The position numbers and the translations under genes were made by a program. 64,000 bases of DNA. Source: Acidisoma cellulosilyticum. Lineage in GTDB: Bacteria > Pseudomonadota > Alphaproteobacteria > Acetobacterales > Acetobacteraceae. Under the pieces are notes generated by a model, which was given only the letters and a program-made list of their open reading frames with translations, was not told the origin of the DNA and did not search any database. The DNA lies in the NCBI RefSeq assembly GCF_020621385.1, contig NZ_JAESVA010000003.1:620001-684000 (forward strand). The letters run 5' to 3'. The first letter of the stretch is position 1. Each line of letters starts with the position of its first letter. Positions 33,397 to 41,790 of the stretch are shown here, piece by piece.

Positions 33397-34647
33397 CTAG
33401 GACTCGCGCCATCGCGCTTCCGCGAGGCCCCAGCCGAGGACGACAAAGAAATAGCCGCTGACCGGCAGGCTGAGGAAGGCACTGGTCGACGCGATCGGCC
33501 AGAGATGAATGAAAGCCGCCGCGAATAGCCCGACCCGCACGGCGTCCGGCTTTCGCCACAACCCGCGCGCCATCGCCCGCAGCCAGGCGATGACCATCAG
33601 CGAGAACAGGATCAGCCCGGGATAGCCGCCATCCGTGCTCGCCTGCAGGTAGAAATTATGCGGATGCTGTTTGCAGGTCGGCAGGCCGCCGCCGATATCG
33701 CCAGGCTGATGCGTCCAGCCGACCCAGTAGCGCATATCCGGGCAACCGTCGCGGAACCCATTGAAGCCGCGCCCGAAGATCGGCGCCTGCTCGGTCATCT
33801 CATCCGCGCGGCGCAGCAGCAGCCCGTAGGGGCTGGACCGGAAATGATCCATCTGCATCGAGAATTTCTCGACCAGCCGGTAATAGGTCTGGGGTGAGAT
33901 GACGGGCGAGGCGGCGATGACCAGGCCGCCGACGATGACAAGCCCGATCGCGACCGGCCGCAGCTTGGGCAGGAACAGCGCCGAAACGGCGAGGCCCAGA
34001 ATGGTCAGCAGCACGGGCATGCGCTGGCTGATCAGCACCATGCAGGCGATGCCGAGGGCGGCCAGCAGAACGCCGGCCGCGCGATACCAGAAGGATTTCC
34101 GGGAAATCAGGGTCATGACCGGCGGCAGCAGCGCGGGGAACAGGATGCGCACCAGTTCGGGGGCGGCGCGCGGCTTGTAGAAAGGCCCGGTCAGCTCGCC
34201 ATCGGCCCAACGGCCATAGCCGTAGAAATTCTTGCCCATGACATATTGGTAGAGGACACCGGCGCAGATATAGGCGGTGACGGCTTGTACCACCCAGCGC
34301 AGCCAGACGCGCGGTCGCGGGTCGCGCAGCACCCAATTCTCCAGCGCCGCCGCGAAAACCCCGTATCGCACCATGACCAGCGCCTGGACGAAATTCGGCC
34401 AAGTGCCATGGAAGGGCCCTGACAAGGGCAAGGAACAGATCATCTCCCAAACCCACCAGGCGCCGGCGAAGGGCACCCAGCCCTGACGCAGCCAGGCCCA
34501 TTGCCGCGTGCGCCCGGATTGGATCAAGAACAGGATGGCTGTGACGGAGAAGAAGATATCGGCCAGCGCCCGCGCGTTGAGCAGCGAAGGCGTGACGAGC
34601 AGCACCGCGACCAGGGCCGCGCGTTGCAAAAGAAGACTGAGCGGCAT
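33397..34647 (-). CDS. O-antigen ligase/polymerase-family membrane protein
   Basis: About 10-12 hydrophobic segments span 416 residues. A large periplasmic loop around residues 255-320 contains GRGFNGFRDGCPDMRYW and KQHPHNFYLQ, matching the Wzy_C/WaaL family, in which the H-x-H-N-x-Y/F loop motif is conserved. These proteins join O-antigen or polymerise glycan repeats at the periplasmic face of the inner membrane. ATG 34647 overlaps the GT4 stop by one base (TGATG), a sign of coupled translation. Ligase and polymerase cannot be separated by sequence. Confidence 0.85.
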   Translation of the reverse strand: MPLSLLLQRAALVAVLLVTPSLLNARALADIFFSVTAILFLIQSGRTRQWAWLRQGWVPFAGAWWVWEMICSLPLSGPFHGTWPNFVQALVMVRYGVFAAALENWVLRDPRPRVWLRWVVQAVTAYICAGVLYQYVMGKNFYGYGRWADGELTGPFYKPRAAPELVRILFPALLPPVMTLISRKSFWYRAAGVLLAALGIACMVLISQRMPVLLTILGLAVSALFLPKLRPVAIGLVIVGGLVIAASPVISPQTYYRLVEKFSMQMDHFRSSPYGLLLRRADEMTEQAPIFGRGFNGFRDGCPDMRYWVGWTHQPGDIGGGLPTCKQHPHNFYLQASTDGGYPGLILFSLMVIAWLRAMARGLWRKPDAVRVGLFAAAFIHLWPIASTSAFLSLPVSGYFFVVLGWGLAEARWRES

Positions 34648-35771
34648 CACGAGGTCAGCAATTCCATTCTCAATGCGTCGAGCCGGCGGCGGGCCTCCGG
34701 CAGATCGTAGCGAAGCGCTCTGTCCAGACCTGCCTGCGATAAAGCAGCGCGCCGTTCCGGGTCGCGTGCCACAGAGACCAGCGCCGCCGCGACACCCGAT
34801 ACATCATCGGGGTCGATCGCCACAGAGGCGCCAGCCGCCAATTCGGCCAATCCCCCCCGATGTGATGCCAGCAAGGCAGCGCCATTGGCCAGGGCCTCCA
34901 GCGCTGCCAGGCCGAAGGGTTCCGGCCAGCGACTGGGCAAGACGGCGATCGCGGCGCGGCTCAACGCGGCCATCACCGTTGCGTGATCGCGATAGCCCAG
35001 AAGCGCGATCCCGGCTGCCTCCGCTTCCGGTCGCAACCGCTCGGTGAAAGGCGTTTCCGGACTGTCGGCGCGAAAGCGATCGGCGCCGATCATGATCGCT
35101 TGCCAGCCCGGAAGCTGGGGCAAAGCCTGCGCGCAGGCTCGCACGAAACTATCCGCCCCCTTATCGGCGACGACGCGGCCGGCGAAGACGATGACCTTGT
35201 CCCGCTCGGCGGGCGGTAGCGGCGACGGCAAAGCGCTGAGGTCGAGGGAATTCGGCAGCACGCGGGGCGCCAACACGGTTTTTATGGCGATACCCTCCAT
35301 CCAGGCATCGGCCAGAAAGCGAGAGACGCAGACGACAGCACCAAGTTTGCGCGACAGCGCCGCCCGCGCCGCCGCGTGTTTGGCGCCGCGCATGGAACGC
35401 GGATCGTTATGCAGAAATAAAGCGATGCGGCGCGGCGCAAAGCTCGCGGCAAGGCGGCGGGCCAGATCGGGCCGGTTATGGACTTCGATAAGGTCGGGTT
35501 TCAGGCGGCGCAGCACGCGGGTGACGGCCGCCGCATAGCGCGCATCCGAACCCCAGAGCGACCAACTTTCATCAGCCGGCAGAAAGGGCAAGGGAAAGAT
35601 CTCCCCCTTTTGCGGCGCGCCCACAATCGTCACCGCGAAGCCGGACGCATGCGCCGCGTCGGGCTTCGCCAACCGCGCCTGCAGCAATGCCACGGCGCCG
35701 GCCGATTGCGGACCGAAGCCTTCGCGTGGCGGCAGAATGACAGCGACGCGCTTTTCCGGAAAATCCGCCAA
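34647..35771 (-). CDS. Family 4 glycosyltransferase
   Basis: A GT-B fold glycosyltransferase of 374 residues. The C-terminal nucleotide-sugar domain has VIVFAGRVVADKGADSFV, AVLPSRW and the E-x7-E element EPFGLAALE. The N-terminal domain ends VVCVSRFLADAW. No ATG is suitable: the frame begins with TTG 35771, two bases after the TusA-like stop. This is a tight junction, so coupling with tusA is likely. The gene overlaps the O-antigen ligase gene by one base, so it probably builds a surface glycan. Confidence 0.88.
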   Translation of the reverse strand: MADFPEKRVAVILPPREGFGPQSAGAVALLQARLAKPDAAHASGFAVTIVGAPQKGEIFPLPFLPADESWSLWGSDARYAAAVTRVLRRLKPDLIEVHNRPDLARRLAASFAPRRIALFLHNDPRSMRGAKHAAARAALSRKLGAVVCVSRFLADAWMEGIAIKTVLAPRVLPNSLDLSALPSPLPPAERDKVIVFAGRVVADKGADSFVRACAQALPQLPGWQAIMIGADRFRADSPETPFTERLRPEAEAAGIALLGYRDHATVMAALSRAAIAVLPSRWPEPFGLAALEALANGAALLASHRGGLAELAAGASVAIDPDDVSGVAAALVSVARDPERRAALSQAGLDRALRYDLPEARRRLDALRMELLTS

Positions 35772-35773
35772 GA

Positions 35774-36028
35774 TCAGGCTTTCGGCCCGCGCCGGATGAT
35801 GATTTCGAGAATATCCGGGTCTTCATCCAGGATGCGTTCGACGATGACATGACCTTGGGTTTCGGCCATGCGTGGCACACTGTCCCGAGGCTCCGGCCCC
35901 CGCAGACGCACACGAAGAAGCGCGCCCTCGGCAAGCCGTTCGAGCATCAATCTTGTTCTGACAAAGGTCATCGGACAGGTTTCGGCGGTCACGTCAAGAA
36001 ATGCCGCCCCACATGTATTTGATGTCAT
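35774..36028 (-). CDS. TusA-family (SirA-like) protein
   Basis: An 84-residue protein of the TusA/SirA fold. The key cysteine is Cys18 in ETCPMTFVRTRLML, which corresponds to the CPxP persulfide-carrying motif, although the proline after the variable residue is replaced (CPMT). The remaining strands (GALLRVRL, HVIVERILDE, ILEIIIRRG) fit the fold. TusA proteins relay sulfur to tRNA thiolation or molybdenum cofactor enzymes. It leads a minus-strand operon with the GT4 and O-antigen ligase genes, an odd association. Confidence 0.85.
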   Translation of the reverse strand: MTSNTCGAAFLDVTAETCPMTFVRTRLMLERLAEGALLRVRLRGPEPRDSVPRMAETQGHVIVERILDEDPDILEIIIRRGPKA

Positions 36029-36211
36029 GATGCCGCTTTACTTGAGGACCTGTTAACCTTGTTGCCCGGATTAGGCTTTTAGATGTAGAGAGGAGAGGAA
36101 TCGGCGATGCACGATATAAAAGCCAAGCGGCATGACATCGCTGGATTGTTCGAATTCTACCTATACGGTCGCATATATTGGAAATATTTAGCACAGGTTG
36201 CGTGCTTGCCT

Positions 36212-36217
36212 TATAAT
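36212..36217 (+). promoter_or_regulatory. -10 box of the mucR promoter
   Basis: A perfect TATAAT. The matching -35 (TTAGCA at 36188-36193, 18 bp upstream) is weak. The region just upstream (about 36165-36190) is strikingly A+T-rich (CATATATTGGAAATATTTAG), which suits autoregulation by MucR, a protein that binds A+T-rich DNA. Transcription would start about 13 bp before the ATG, with AGGAGAG as ribosome-binding site. Confidence 0.5.
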
Positions 36218-36236
36218 CCGGCCAGGAGAGAGATGA

Positions 36237-36680
36237 ATGTCTGACGATGCCGCCAATCTAAGCGTCCTTGGCTGGACCGCTCAAATCGTGTCCGCCCATG
36301 TGTCCCATAATACGGTCGCGCCCGAGGCTCTGCCCGCGCTGATCCAGGAAGTTTTCCGCACCCTGTCCAATGTCGGCGCGCAGCCCGAAGTGGTCGAAAA
36401 GCCGCAGCCGGCCGTTCCGATCAAAAAGAGCGTGTTCGGCGACTACATCATCTGCCTGGAAGACGGCAAAAAGCTGAAGATGCTGAAGCGCCATCTGAAG
36501 ACGGCTTACAATCTGGAGCCGGAACAGTATCGCGAGCGCTGGGGCCTGCCGCCCGACTACCCGATGGTCGCCCCGAATTATGCCCGGCAGCGTTCGTCGC
36601 TCGCCAAGAAAATCGGTCTTGGCACCAAGCCGCGCGGGGCGCCCGTGAAGGCTGCGGGACGCAGCGCCCGGGGCGGCTAA
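36237..36680 (+). CDS. MucR/Ros-family transcriptional regulator lacking zinc ligands
   Basis: The 147-residue protein matches MucR/Ros regulators, pleiotropic controllers of exopolysaccharide, cell cycle and virulence genes in alphaproteobacteria. The DNA-binding segment IICLEDGKKLKMLKRHLKTAYNL and the following YRERWGLPPDYPMVAPNYA are nearly invariant. In Ros the zinc is held by two Cys and two His; here only Cys73 and His86 remain, and the other positions are Asp76 and a non-His (Ala90/Tyr91). Zinc-free family members exist. The C-terminus is basic (KPRGAPVKAAGRSARGG). Confidence 0.95.
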   Translation: MSDDAANLSVLGWTAQIVSAHVSHNTVAPEALPALIQEVFRTLSNVGAQPEVVEKPQPAVPIKKSVFGDYIICLEDGKKLKMLKRHLKTAYNLEPEQYRERWGLPPDYPMVAPNYARQRSSLAKKIGLGTKPRGAPVKAAGRSARGG

Positions 36681-36825
36681 CTGCACTTTCGTTACAGCTG
36701 AGCTTTGCCTCCTCTGGCGGCTCCTCCTATAACGGTCCCCGAAGGCGGTAGGCTTGGCAGGATGCCAGGCTGAACGCCTAGGACCGTAACGCCCGGAACG
36801 GCGGGGATAGAACCGGAAACCAACG

Positions 36826-37350
36826 ATGATGTCGCGCATCGAGCGCCTGTGCATCGAAAAAGGCCTGAAAATGACGGGGCAGCGCCGCGTCATCGCCAGT
36901 GTTCTTTCCGAGGCGGAGGACCACCCGGACGTAGAAGAAGTGTATCGGCGGGCTGTCGCCCTCGACGATCGCATGTCGATCGCGACCGTCTATCGGACGG
37001 TGCGGCTGTTCGAGGAGAATGGCATTCTCGAACGCCATGATTTCGGCGGCGGGCGAGCGCGCTATGAGCCGACGACGCCCGGCCCCCATCACCATCTGGT
37101 CGATGTCGATACCGGCCGCGTCATCGAATTCATCGATGCCGAGCTGGAAGATGCCATTCGCGGCATCGCCAAGCGCCTCGGTTTCGACCTCGTCTCGCAC
37201 CGGCTTGAATTGTTCGGACGCCGCTTGCCCGAGCAGGCGACGGCCGCCGAAACACCGACGCCCGCGAAACGTCGGCAAGGCCGACCTACGACCGACACCG
37301 AGTCGCCGCCGCGTCTCGCAAACGGCCCTGGGGCCGATCGTGGGCACTAA
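36826..37350 (+). CDS. fur: Fur-family transcriptional regulator
   Basis: A metal-dependent regulator of 174 residues. The winged helix spans about residues 12-80 (MTGQRRVIASVLSEAEDHPDVEEVYRRA and SIATVYRTVRLFEENGIL) and is followed by the metal site HHHLVDVDTGRVIEF and His125 in VSHRLELFG. The C-terminal CxxC pairs of enterobacterial Fur are absent, as in many alphaproteobacterial Fur proteins. About 38 residues beyond the fold are polar, Pro/Arg-rich and probably disordered. Whether it senses iron or manganese is not decidable here. The downstream acyltransferase starts directly after the stop. Confidence 0.9.
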   Translation: MMSRIERLCIEKGLKMTGQRRVIASVLSEAEDHPDVEEVYRRAVALDDRMSIATVYRTVRLFEENGILERHDFGGGRARYEPTTPGPHHHLVDVDTGRVIEFIDAELEDAIRGIAKRLGFDLVSHRLELFGRRLPEQATAAETPTPAKRRQGRPTTDTESPPRLANGPGADRGH

Positions 37351-38190
37351 GTGAGCGTGATCGAGCCACCATTGCCCAGCCTCGACCGCGAGGAAGGTAT
37401 CGGTGAGTTGCGGGCCGGCAATCTCGGCCTCCGTATTGCCCGCACGGCCGATGAGCTGGATGCCGCCCAGGCGCTGCGCTATCGCGTCTTCTACGAAGAA
37501 CTCGGCGCCCATCCGGACGAGACCGCAGCCCGCACCGGTCGCGACAGTGACCGCTACGATGCCGTCGCCGATCATCTCCTCGTCGTCGATCATGATCTGG
37601 GTGACGGGCCGGACGCCGTCGTCGGCACCTATCGCCTTATCCGCCGGGAAGCGGCGGAAACCATCGGCCGTTTCTATTCGGCGGATGAATACGACATCTC
37701 CCTTATCGAACGCTTCCCCGGCCGCGTGCTGGAACTGGGCCGGTCCTGCGTCGACGCTGCCTATCGGGGACGGGCCGCCATGCAGCTGCTGTGGCGCGGC
37801 ATCGCGGCCTATGTCTTCACGCATAATATCGATCTGATGTTCGGCTGCGCCAGCCTGCCGGGCAATGACGTCGATGCGCTCGCGGCGGAGCTCACCTATC
37901 TCCATGCCAATCATCTGGCGCCGGCCGATATCCGCATGAAGGCGCTGCCGGAACGCTATATCGATATGCGGCGCATGGACCCGGCCGAGATCGACGGGCG
38001 ACAGGTCCTCGTCAGCCTGCCGCCGCTGATCAAGGGCTATCTGCGCCTCGGCGGTTTCGTGGGTGACGGTGCCGTCGTCGATCCGCAGTTCAACACGACC
38101 GATGTCGCGGTCGTCGTGCAGACCGACCTCGTCACCGGCAAATACTATCGGCATTTCGAACGCGAACGCGAGCAGAAGGACAGGCGATAG
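37351..38190 (+). CDS. olsB: Ornithine-acyl-ACP N-acyltransferase-like protein (OlsB family)
   Basis: A 279-residue GNAT-fold acyltransferase. The family signatures ALRYRVFYEELGA, ADHLLVVD, VVGTYRLI, LELGRSCVDAAYRG and a GCASLPGND segment match OlsB and hemolysin-like acyltransferases, which make lyso-ornithine lipid from ornithine and 3-hydroxyacyl-ACP. Ornithine lipids are phosphorus-free membrane lipids. The start is GTG 37351, immediately after the fur TAA stop (TAAGTG). OlsA, the second enzyme, is not adjacent. Confidence 0.88.
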   Translation: MSVIEPPLPSLDREEGIGELRAGNLGLRIARTADELDAAQALRYRVFYEELGAHPDETAARTGRDSDRYDAVADHLLVVDHDLGDGPDAVVGTYRLIRREAAETIGRFYSADEYDISLIERFPGRVLELGRSCVDAAYRGRAAMQLLWRGIAAYVFTHNIDLMFGCASLPGNDVDALAAELTYLHANHLAPADIRMKALPERYIDMRRMDPAEIDGRQVLVSLPPLIKGYLRLGGFVGDGAVVDPQFNTTDVAVVVQTDLVTGKYYRHFEREREQKDRR

Positions 38191-38193
38191 CGA

Positions 38194-39162
38194 ATGGGCG
38201 CCTTGACCGTGCTGGTGACCTCTCCGCTTTTGGCAAAGGAGGGTCTGGCTCTTCTGGAAAGCGCGGGACTGGACGTTCATTTCATGCAGGCCTTTCCCAA
38301 GCCTGAGGATGTCGCGGCAAAGGCCAAGGCCATCGGGGCCGCCGGCATCATCGCCCGCCAGGGCGCTATCACGGCTCTCGTGATGGAGGCCTCGCCCTAT
38401 CTCCGCATCATTGCCCGCCATGGCGCCGGAACGGATGAAATCGATCTCGATGCCGCCCGCGCGCGCCGCCTCCTCGTGACCCGCACCCCCGGCGCCAATG
38501 CCCGCGCGGTCGCCGAGCATACGATCGCCGTCATCCTGGCACTCCTCAAACAACTGCCCAGCATTCAGACCCAGCTCGCCGCCGGGAAATGGCGCGCCGG
38601 CGATATGTGGGTTGGTGACGCCTATGGGGCGCGTCTCGGCCTCGTCGGCATGGGCGCGATCGGCCAGCACACCGCCCGCCTGGCTTCGGCCTTCGGCATG
38701 AAGATCGCCGCCACATCCCGCCAGACGGCGCCGGAGGTCTACGAACACGCAAGGCGCGAGGAAAGCCTGGAGCGACTGCTGGCAACCAGCGACATCATCT
38801 CCCTGCACACCGCGCTGACGCCCGAGACGCGTGGCATGATCGACGCCGCCGCACTCGCCCGCATGCCAAAGGGCGCGCTCATCATCAATACCGCCCGTGG
38901 CGGTCTGATCGATGAGACGGCTTTGCTGGCGGCGATCGAGTCCGGCCATATCGCCGGTGCGGCGCTTGACGTGACGGAGCCTGAGCCGCCGCGCCCCGAT
39001 CATCCCTTCCGCACCCACCCGCGCGTGCTGCTGACGCCGCATATCGGTGGGGTCTCGGCGGGTTCGATGACGCAGATGGCGGTGGATGCCGCCGAATGCA
39101 TCGTCGCCGCGCTGACCGGCGGCCCCTTGCCCGCCGACCGGATCGTCGTTCCCGGCGGCTAG
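38194..39162 (+). CDS. D-2-hydroxyacid dehydrogenase (phosphoglycerate dehydrogenase-like)
   Basis: The 322-residue NAD-dependent dehydrogenase has the GxGxxG-type loop LVGMGAIGQHTARLA, the substrate-binding Arg in NTARGGLIDETAL, a catalytic Glu in DVTEPEPP and His in TPHIGGVS. It lacks the C-terminal ACT domain of SerA, so it is probably a glyoxylate/hydroxypyruvate-type or other hydroxyacid dehydrogenase. It begins 3 bp after olsB. Its TAG stop is the left edge of a MITE-like element. Confidence 0.88.
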   Translation: MGALTVLVTSPLLAKEGLALLESAGLDVHFMQAFPKPEDVAAKAKAIGAAGIIARQGAITALVMEASPYLRIIARHGAGTDEIDLDAARARRLLVTRTPGANARAVAEHTIAVILALLKQLPSIQTQLAAGKWRAGDMWVGDAYGARLGLVGMGAIGQHTARLASAFGMKIAATSRQTAPEVYEHARREESLERLLATSDIISLHTALTPETRGMIDAAALARMPKGALIINTARGGLIDETALLAAIESGHIAGAALDVTEPEPPRPDHPFRTHPRVLLTPHIGGVSAGSMTQMAVDAAECIVAALTGGPLPADRIVVPGG

Positions 39163-39333
39163 ATTCTGTCAGGTTTTAATAGATAATTTGTCATCCGCGC
39201 ACTTGTTGCGCGGACCTACCCACCGCGGCGCCCAGCCGGCCGATTGCTTGCTTGCTCCGCCGGGTAGATGCGCGGGTCGGGGCCCGCGCACGACAGATTT
39301 AGTGGCGTTTCCAACTAAACCTGACGGACTCTA
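39160..39333. mobile_element. MITE-like element, family 1, copy 3
   Basis: The 174-bp element starts TAGATTCTGTCAGGTTTTA on the stop codon of the dehydrogenase and ends AACCTGACGGACTCTA. Its right end is the exact inverse of the left end of the copy at 17643 over about 30 bp. The core carries the same two hairpins and GGGTAGA box. Just beyond it, AATCTGACGGCTCTTA (to 39350) looks like a second degenerate end and overlaps the stop codon of the convergent gene. Confidence 0.8.
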
Positions 39334-39347
39334 AAATCTGACGGCTC

Positions 39348-40334
39348 TTAGCCCTTGACGCGGCGGGGCGGCTCGGGCGCCGGATTGACGAAGCCGAGCT
39401 GCTTGAACGTCTCTTCCATATGCGCGGTCAGGGGCGCCGACACGGTCAAGGTGCCGCCCGCCGGATGGGGGAAATGCAGCTTGCGGGCATGCAGATGCAG
39501 CCGCCCCAGCATCGTCTCCATATCCGATTCCCCGCCATAGGGGATGTCACCCAGGATCGAATGGCCGATGGCGGCGCAATGGACGCGTAGCTGATGGGTG
39601 CGGCCCGTATGCGGATAAAGGCCGAGCCAGCTGAACTTGCGGCCGGCATGGTCCAGCGTCTCGTATTCCGTGACCGCCTTCTGGGCGTCGGGGTCTTTCG
39701 GATGGGCGATGGCGCTGCGCGCGCCGCCTATTCCCTGCACGCGCGTCAAAGCCTGATCGATCCGGCCCTCCATCGGCACCGGCAGGCCCAGCACGACGGC
39801 CCAATAGGTCTTCTCCACTTTCCGCGTGCGGAAGGCAGCCGCCAGTTTCGCCGCGATCCCCGGCGAGCGGGCGAGAAGAAGAATGCCCGATGTGTCACGG
39901 TCCAGCCGATGCACCAGGCGCGGCCGATGGGTGCCGCCGTAGCGCAACCCGTCCAGCATGCCGTCCAGATGCTTGGTGATGCCGGGGCCGCCCTGGGTCG
40001 CGAGGCCTGGCGGCTTGTTCACCAAAATCACCTCATCGTCGCGATAGAGCACCATGCGCTCCATCTCCTTGACCTGGCGCGCGTCGGCGACCGGCATGGG
40101 CCGCGGCGCGTCCTGGTCGGCGGCGGCCTGCACGGGCGGCGGAATGCGCACGCCCTGGCCCGGCTGCAGCCGCGTCGATGCCTCGACCCGCTTGCCCGCG
40201 ACCCGGATCTGGCCGGTGCGGCAGAGCTTTTCGATGGCCCCCTGGGTCAGGCCGGGGAAATGCCGGCGGAACCAGCGGTCCAGCCGGATATCGGCCTCGT
40301 CATCCGAAACGACACGATCTTCAACACCACTCAT
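39348..40334 (-). CDS. RluA/RluC-family 23S rRNA pseudouridine synthase
   Basis: The 328-residue enzyme has an N-terminal S4 RNA-binding domain (about residues 16-75) and the catalytic domain with LVHRLDRDTSGILLLA, where the Asp is the nucleophile. PHTGRTHQLRVHCA and ILGDIPYGG complete the family signature. It converts uridines in 23S rRNA to pseudouridine; RluC-like positions are most likely. The ATG at 40334 overlaps the rarA stop by 4 bases, so the frame open further upstream is not used. Confidence 0.92.
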   Translation of the reverse strand: MSGVEDRVVSDDEADIRLDRWFRRHFPGLTQGAIEKLCRTGQIRVAGKRVEASTRLQPGQGVRIPPPVQAAADQDAPRPMPVADARQVKEMERMVLYRDDEVILVNKPPGLATQGGPGITKHLDGMLDGLRYGGTHRPRLVHRLDRDTSGILLLARSPGIAAKLAAAFRTRKVEKTYWAVVLGLPVPMEGRIDQALTRVQGIGGARSAIAHPKDPDAQKAVTEYETLDHAGRKFSWLGLYPHTGRTHQLRVHCAAIGHSILGDIPYGGESDMETMLGRLHLHARKLHFPHPAGGTLTVSAPLTAHMEETFKQLGFVNPAPEPPRRVKG

Positions 40335-41704
40335 TCGCCACGCTCCCGCTGACGCTGCAGGCGCAGCTTGGCCCAATAATCCAGACGCTTGCCGATCTCA
40401 CGCTCGAAGCCGCGCTCGACCGGCTGATAGAATTCCTCACGCGCCATTCCATCCGGAAAGTAGTTCTGGCCCGAAAAGGCCTCATCCTGCCCATGGTCAT
40501 AGGCATAGCCGTCGCCATAGCCCAGCTCCTGCATCAGCTTGGTCGGCGCATTCAGGATATGGGCCGGCGGCATCAGGCTGCCTGTCGCCTTCGCCGCGCG
40601 CTTGGCCGCGCCGAAAGCCGCATAGACCGCATTCGATTTCGGCGCGGTGCCGAGATAGACCACCGCCTGCGCCAAGGCCAACTCACCTTCCGGACTGCCC
40701 AGCCGCTCATAGGTCGTCCAGGCCGTCTCCGTCACCAGCAGCGCCTGCGGATCGGCCATGCCGATATCCTCGGCCGCGAAACGCAGCAGGCGGCGGGCGA
40801 TGTAGCGCGGGTCCTCGCCGCCTTCCAACATGCGCGCGAACCAATACAGCGCGGCATCGGGGTCCGAACCGCGCAGCGACTTATGCAGGGCCGAGATGAG
40901 GTTGTAATGCTCCTCGCGGTCCTTGTCGTACAGCGCCGCGCGCTTCGACAGCAGGTCCGCGAGCGCCGTCGCATCCAGCGCCTCGGTCTCGTCGGGCAGC
41001 GAAAAAAGCTGCTCGGCCATATTGAGCAGATAGCGTCCGTCGCCGTCCGACATGGCGGCCAGCGTCGCCCGCGCCTCGGCGGTCAGCGGCAGCCTGCGGC
41101 CGATTTCGGCCTCCGCACGCTCCAGCAATTGGCCAAGGGCGGCCTCGTCCAATCGCTTCAGGACCAGAACCTGGCAGCGGGACAGCAGGGCGCCGTTCAG
41201 CGCGAAGGACGGATTCTCGGTCGTCGCGCCGATCAGCGTCACGATCCCTTCCTCGACCACGGGCAGAAACGCATCCTGCTGGGCGCGGTTGAAGCGGTGG
41301 ATTTCATCCACGAAAAGCAGCGTGCCCTCGCCGGTGCGATTGCGCCGCGCCGCTTCCTCGAAGACGCGTTTGAGATCCGCCACACCTGAGAAGACGGCGG
41401 ATATCTGGGAAAAGAAAAGCCCAGCCTGTTCGGCGATGAGACGGGCAATCGTCGTCTTGCCGACGCCCGGCGGTCCCCAGAGAATGAGAGAGGTGAGGGA
41501 CCCAAGCTCCAGCATGCGCATCAGCGTGCCGGAGGACCCCAACAGGTGATCCTGGCCGGTGACCTCGCCCAATGTGGTCGGGCGCAGCCGATCCGCGAGC
41601 GGTCGCAGCTTGGCGCGCGCCGCACGGCCCTGGCGGAACGAGGCGCTGGATGAAGGCGGATCGGCGCCGAATAGGTCGCCGGACGGAACCGGGGATCGGG
41701 CCAC
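40331..41704 (-). CDS. rarA: Replication-associated recombination protein A (MgsA/RarA)
   Basis: An AAA+ ATPase of 457 residues that acts at stalled replication forks with RecA and SSB. Walker A is GPPGVGKT, Walker B VDEIHRFN, and sensor ATTENPS follows. The C-terminal MgsA domain has HKSLRGSDPDAALYWFARML, RRLLRFAAEDIG and YFPDG, all conserved in RarA/WRNIP1. The start codon is GTG 41704. It is followed by, and overlaps, the pseudouridine synthase gene. Confidence 0.95.
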   Translation of the reverse strand: MARSPVPSGDLFGADPPSSSASFRQGRAARAKLRPLADRLRPTTLGEVTGQDHLLGSSGTLMRMLELGSLTSLILWGPPGVGKTTIARLIAEQAGLFFSQISAVFSGVADLKRVFEEAARRNRTGEGTLLFVDEIHRFNRAQQDAFLPVVEEGIVTLIGATTENPSFALNGALLSRCQVLVLKRLDEAALGQLLERAEAEIGRRLPLTAEARATLAAMSDGDGRYLLNMAEQLFSLPDETEALDATALADLLSKRAALYDKDREEHYNLISALHKSLRGSDPDAALYWFARMLEGGEDPRYIARRLLRFAAEDIGMADPQALLVTETAWTTYERLGSPEGELALAQAVVYLGTAPKSNAVYAAFGAAKRAAKATGSLMPPAHILNAPTKLMQELGYGDGYAYDHGQDEAFSGQNYFPDGMAREEFYQPVERGFEREIGKRLDYWAKLRLQRQRERGE

Positions 41705-41790
41705 AGACTATCCTTGATGCTAAGACTGGCTGAGACTGGCTGTGTTGGCACGGCGCCACAGCGGCACCCCACCGTTACGCCTTCTCTACC

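Noticed and set aside
36106-36135. Nine-codon ORF with GGAGAGG upstream, before mucR
   Set aside because: Too short, its start lies upstream of the best mucR promoter, and no structure follows that would suggest attenuation.
36170-36190. A+T-rich patch upstream of mucR considered as a horizontally acquired remnant
   Set aside because: Only about 25 bp long and well explained as an autoregulatory MucR target.
36778-39042. 754-codon minus-strand frame across fur, olsB and the hydroxyacid dehydrogenase
   Set aside because: It spans three clear plus-strand genes in tandem and has no domain; it is open only because of codon bias.
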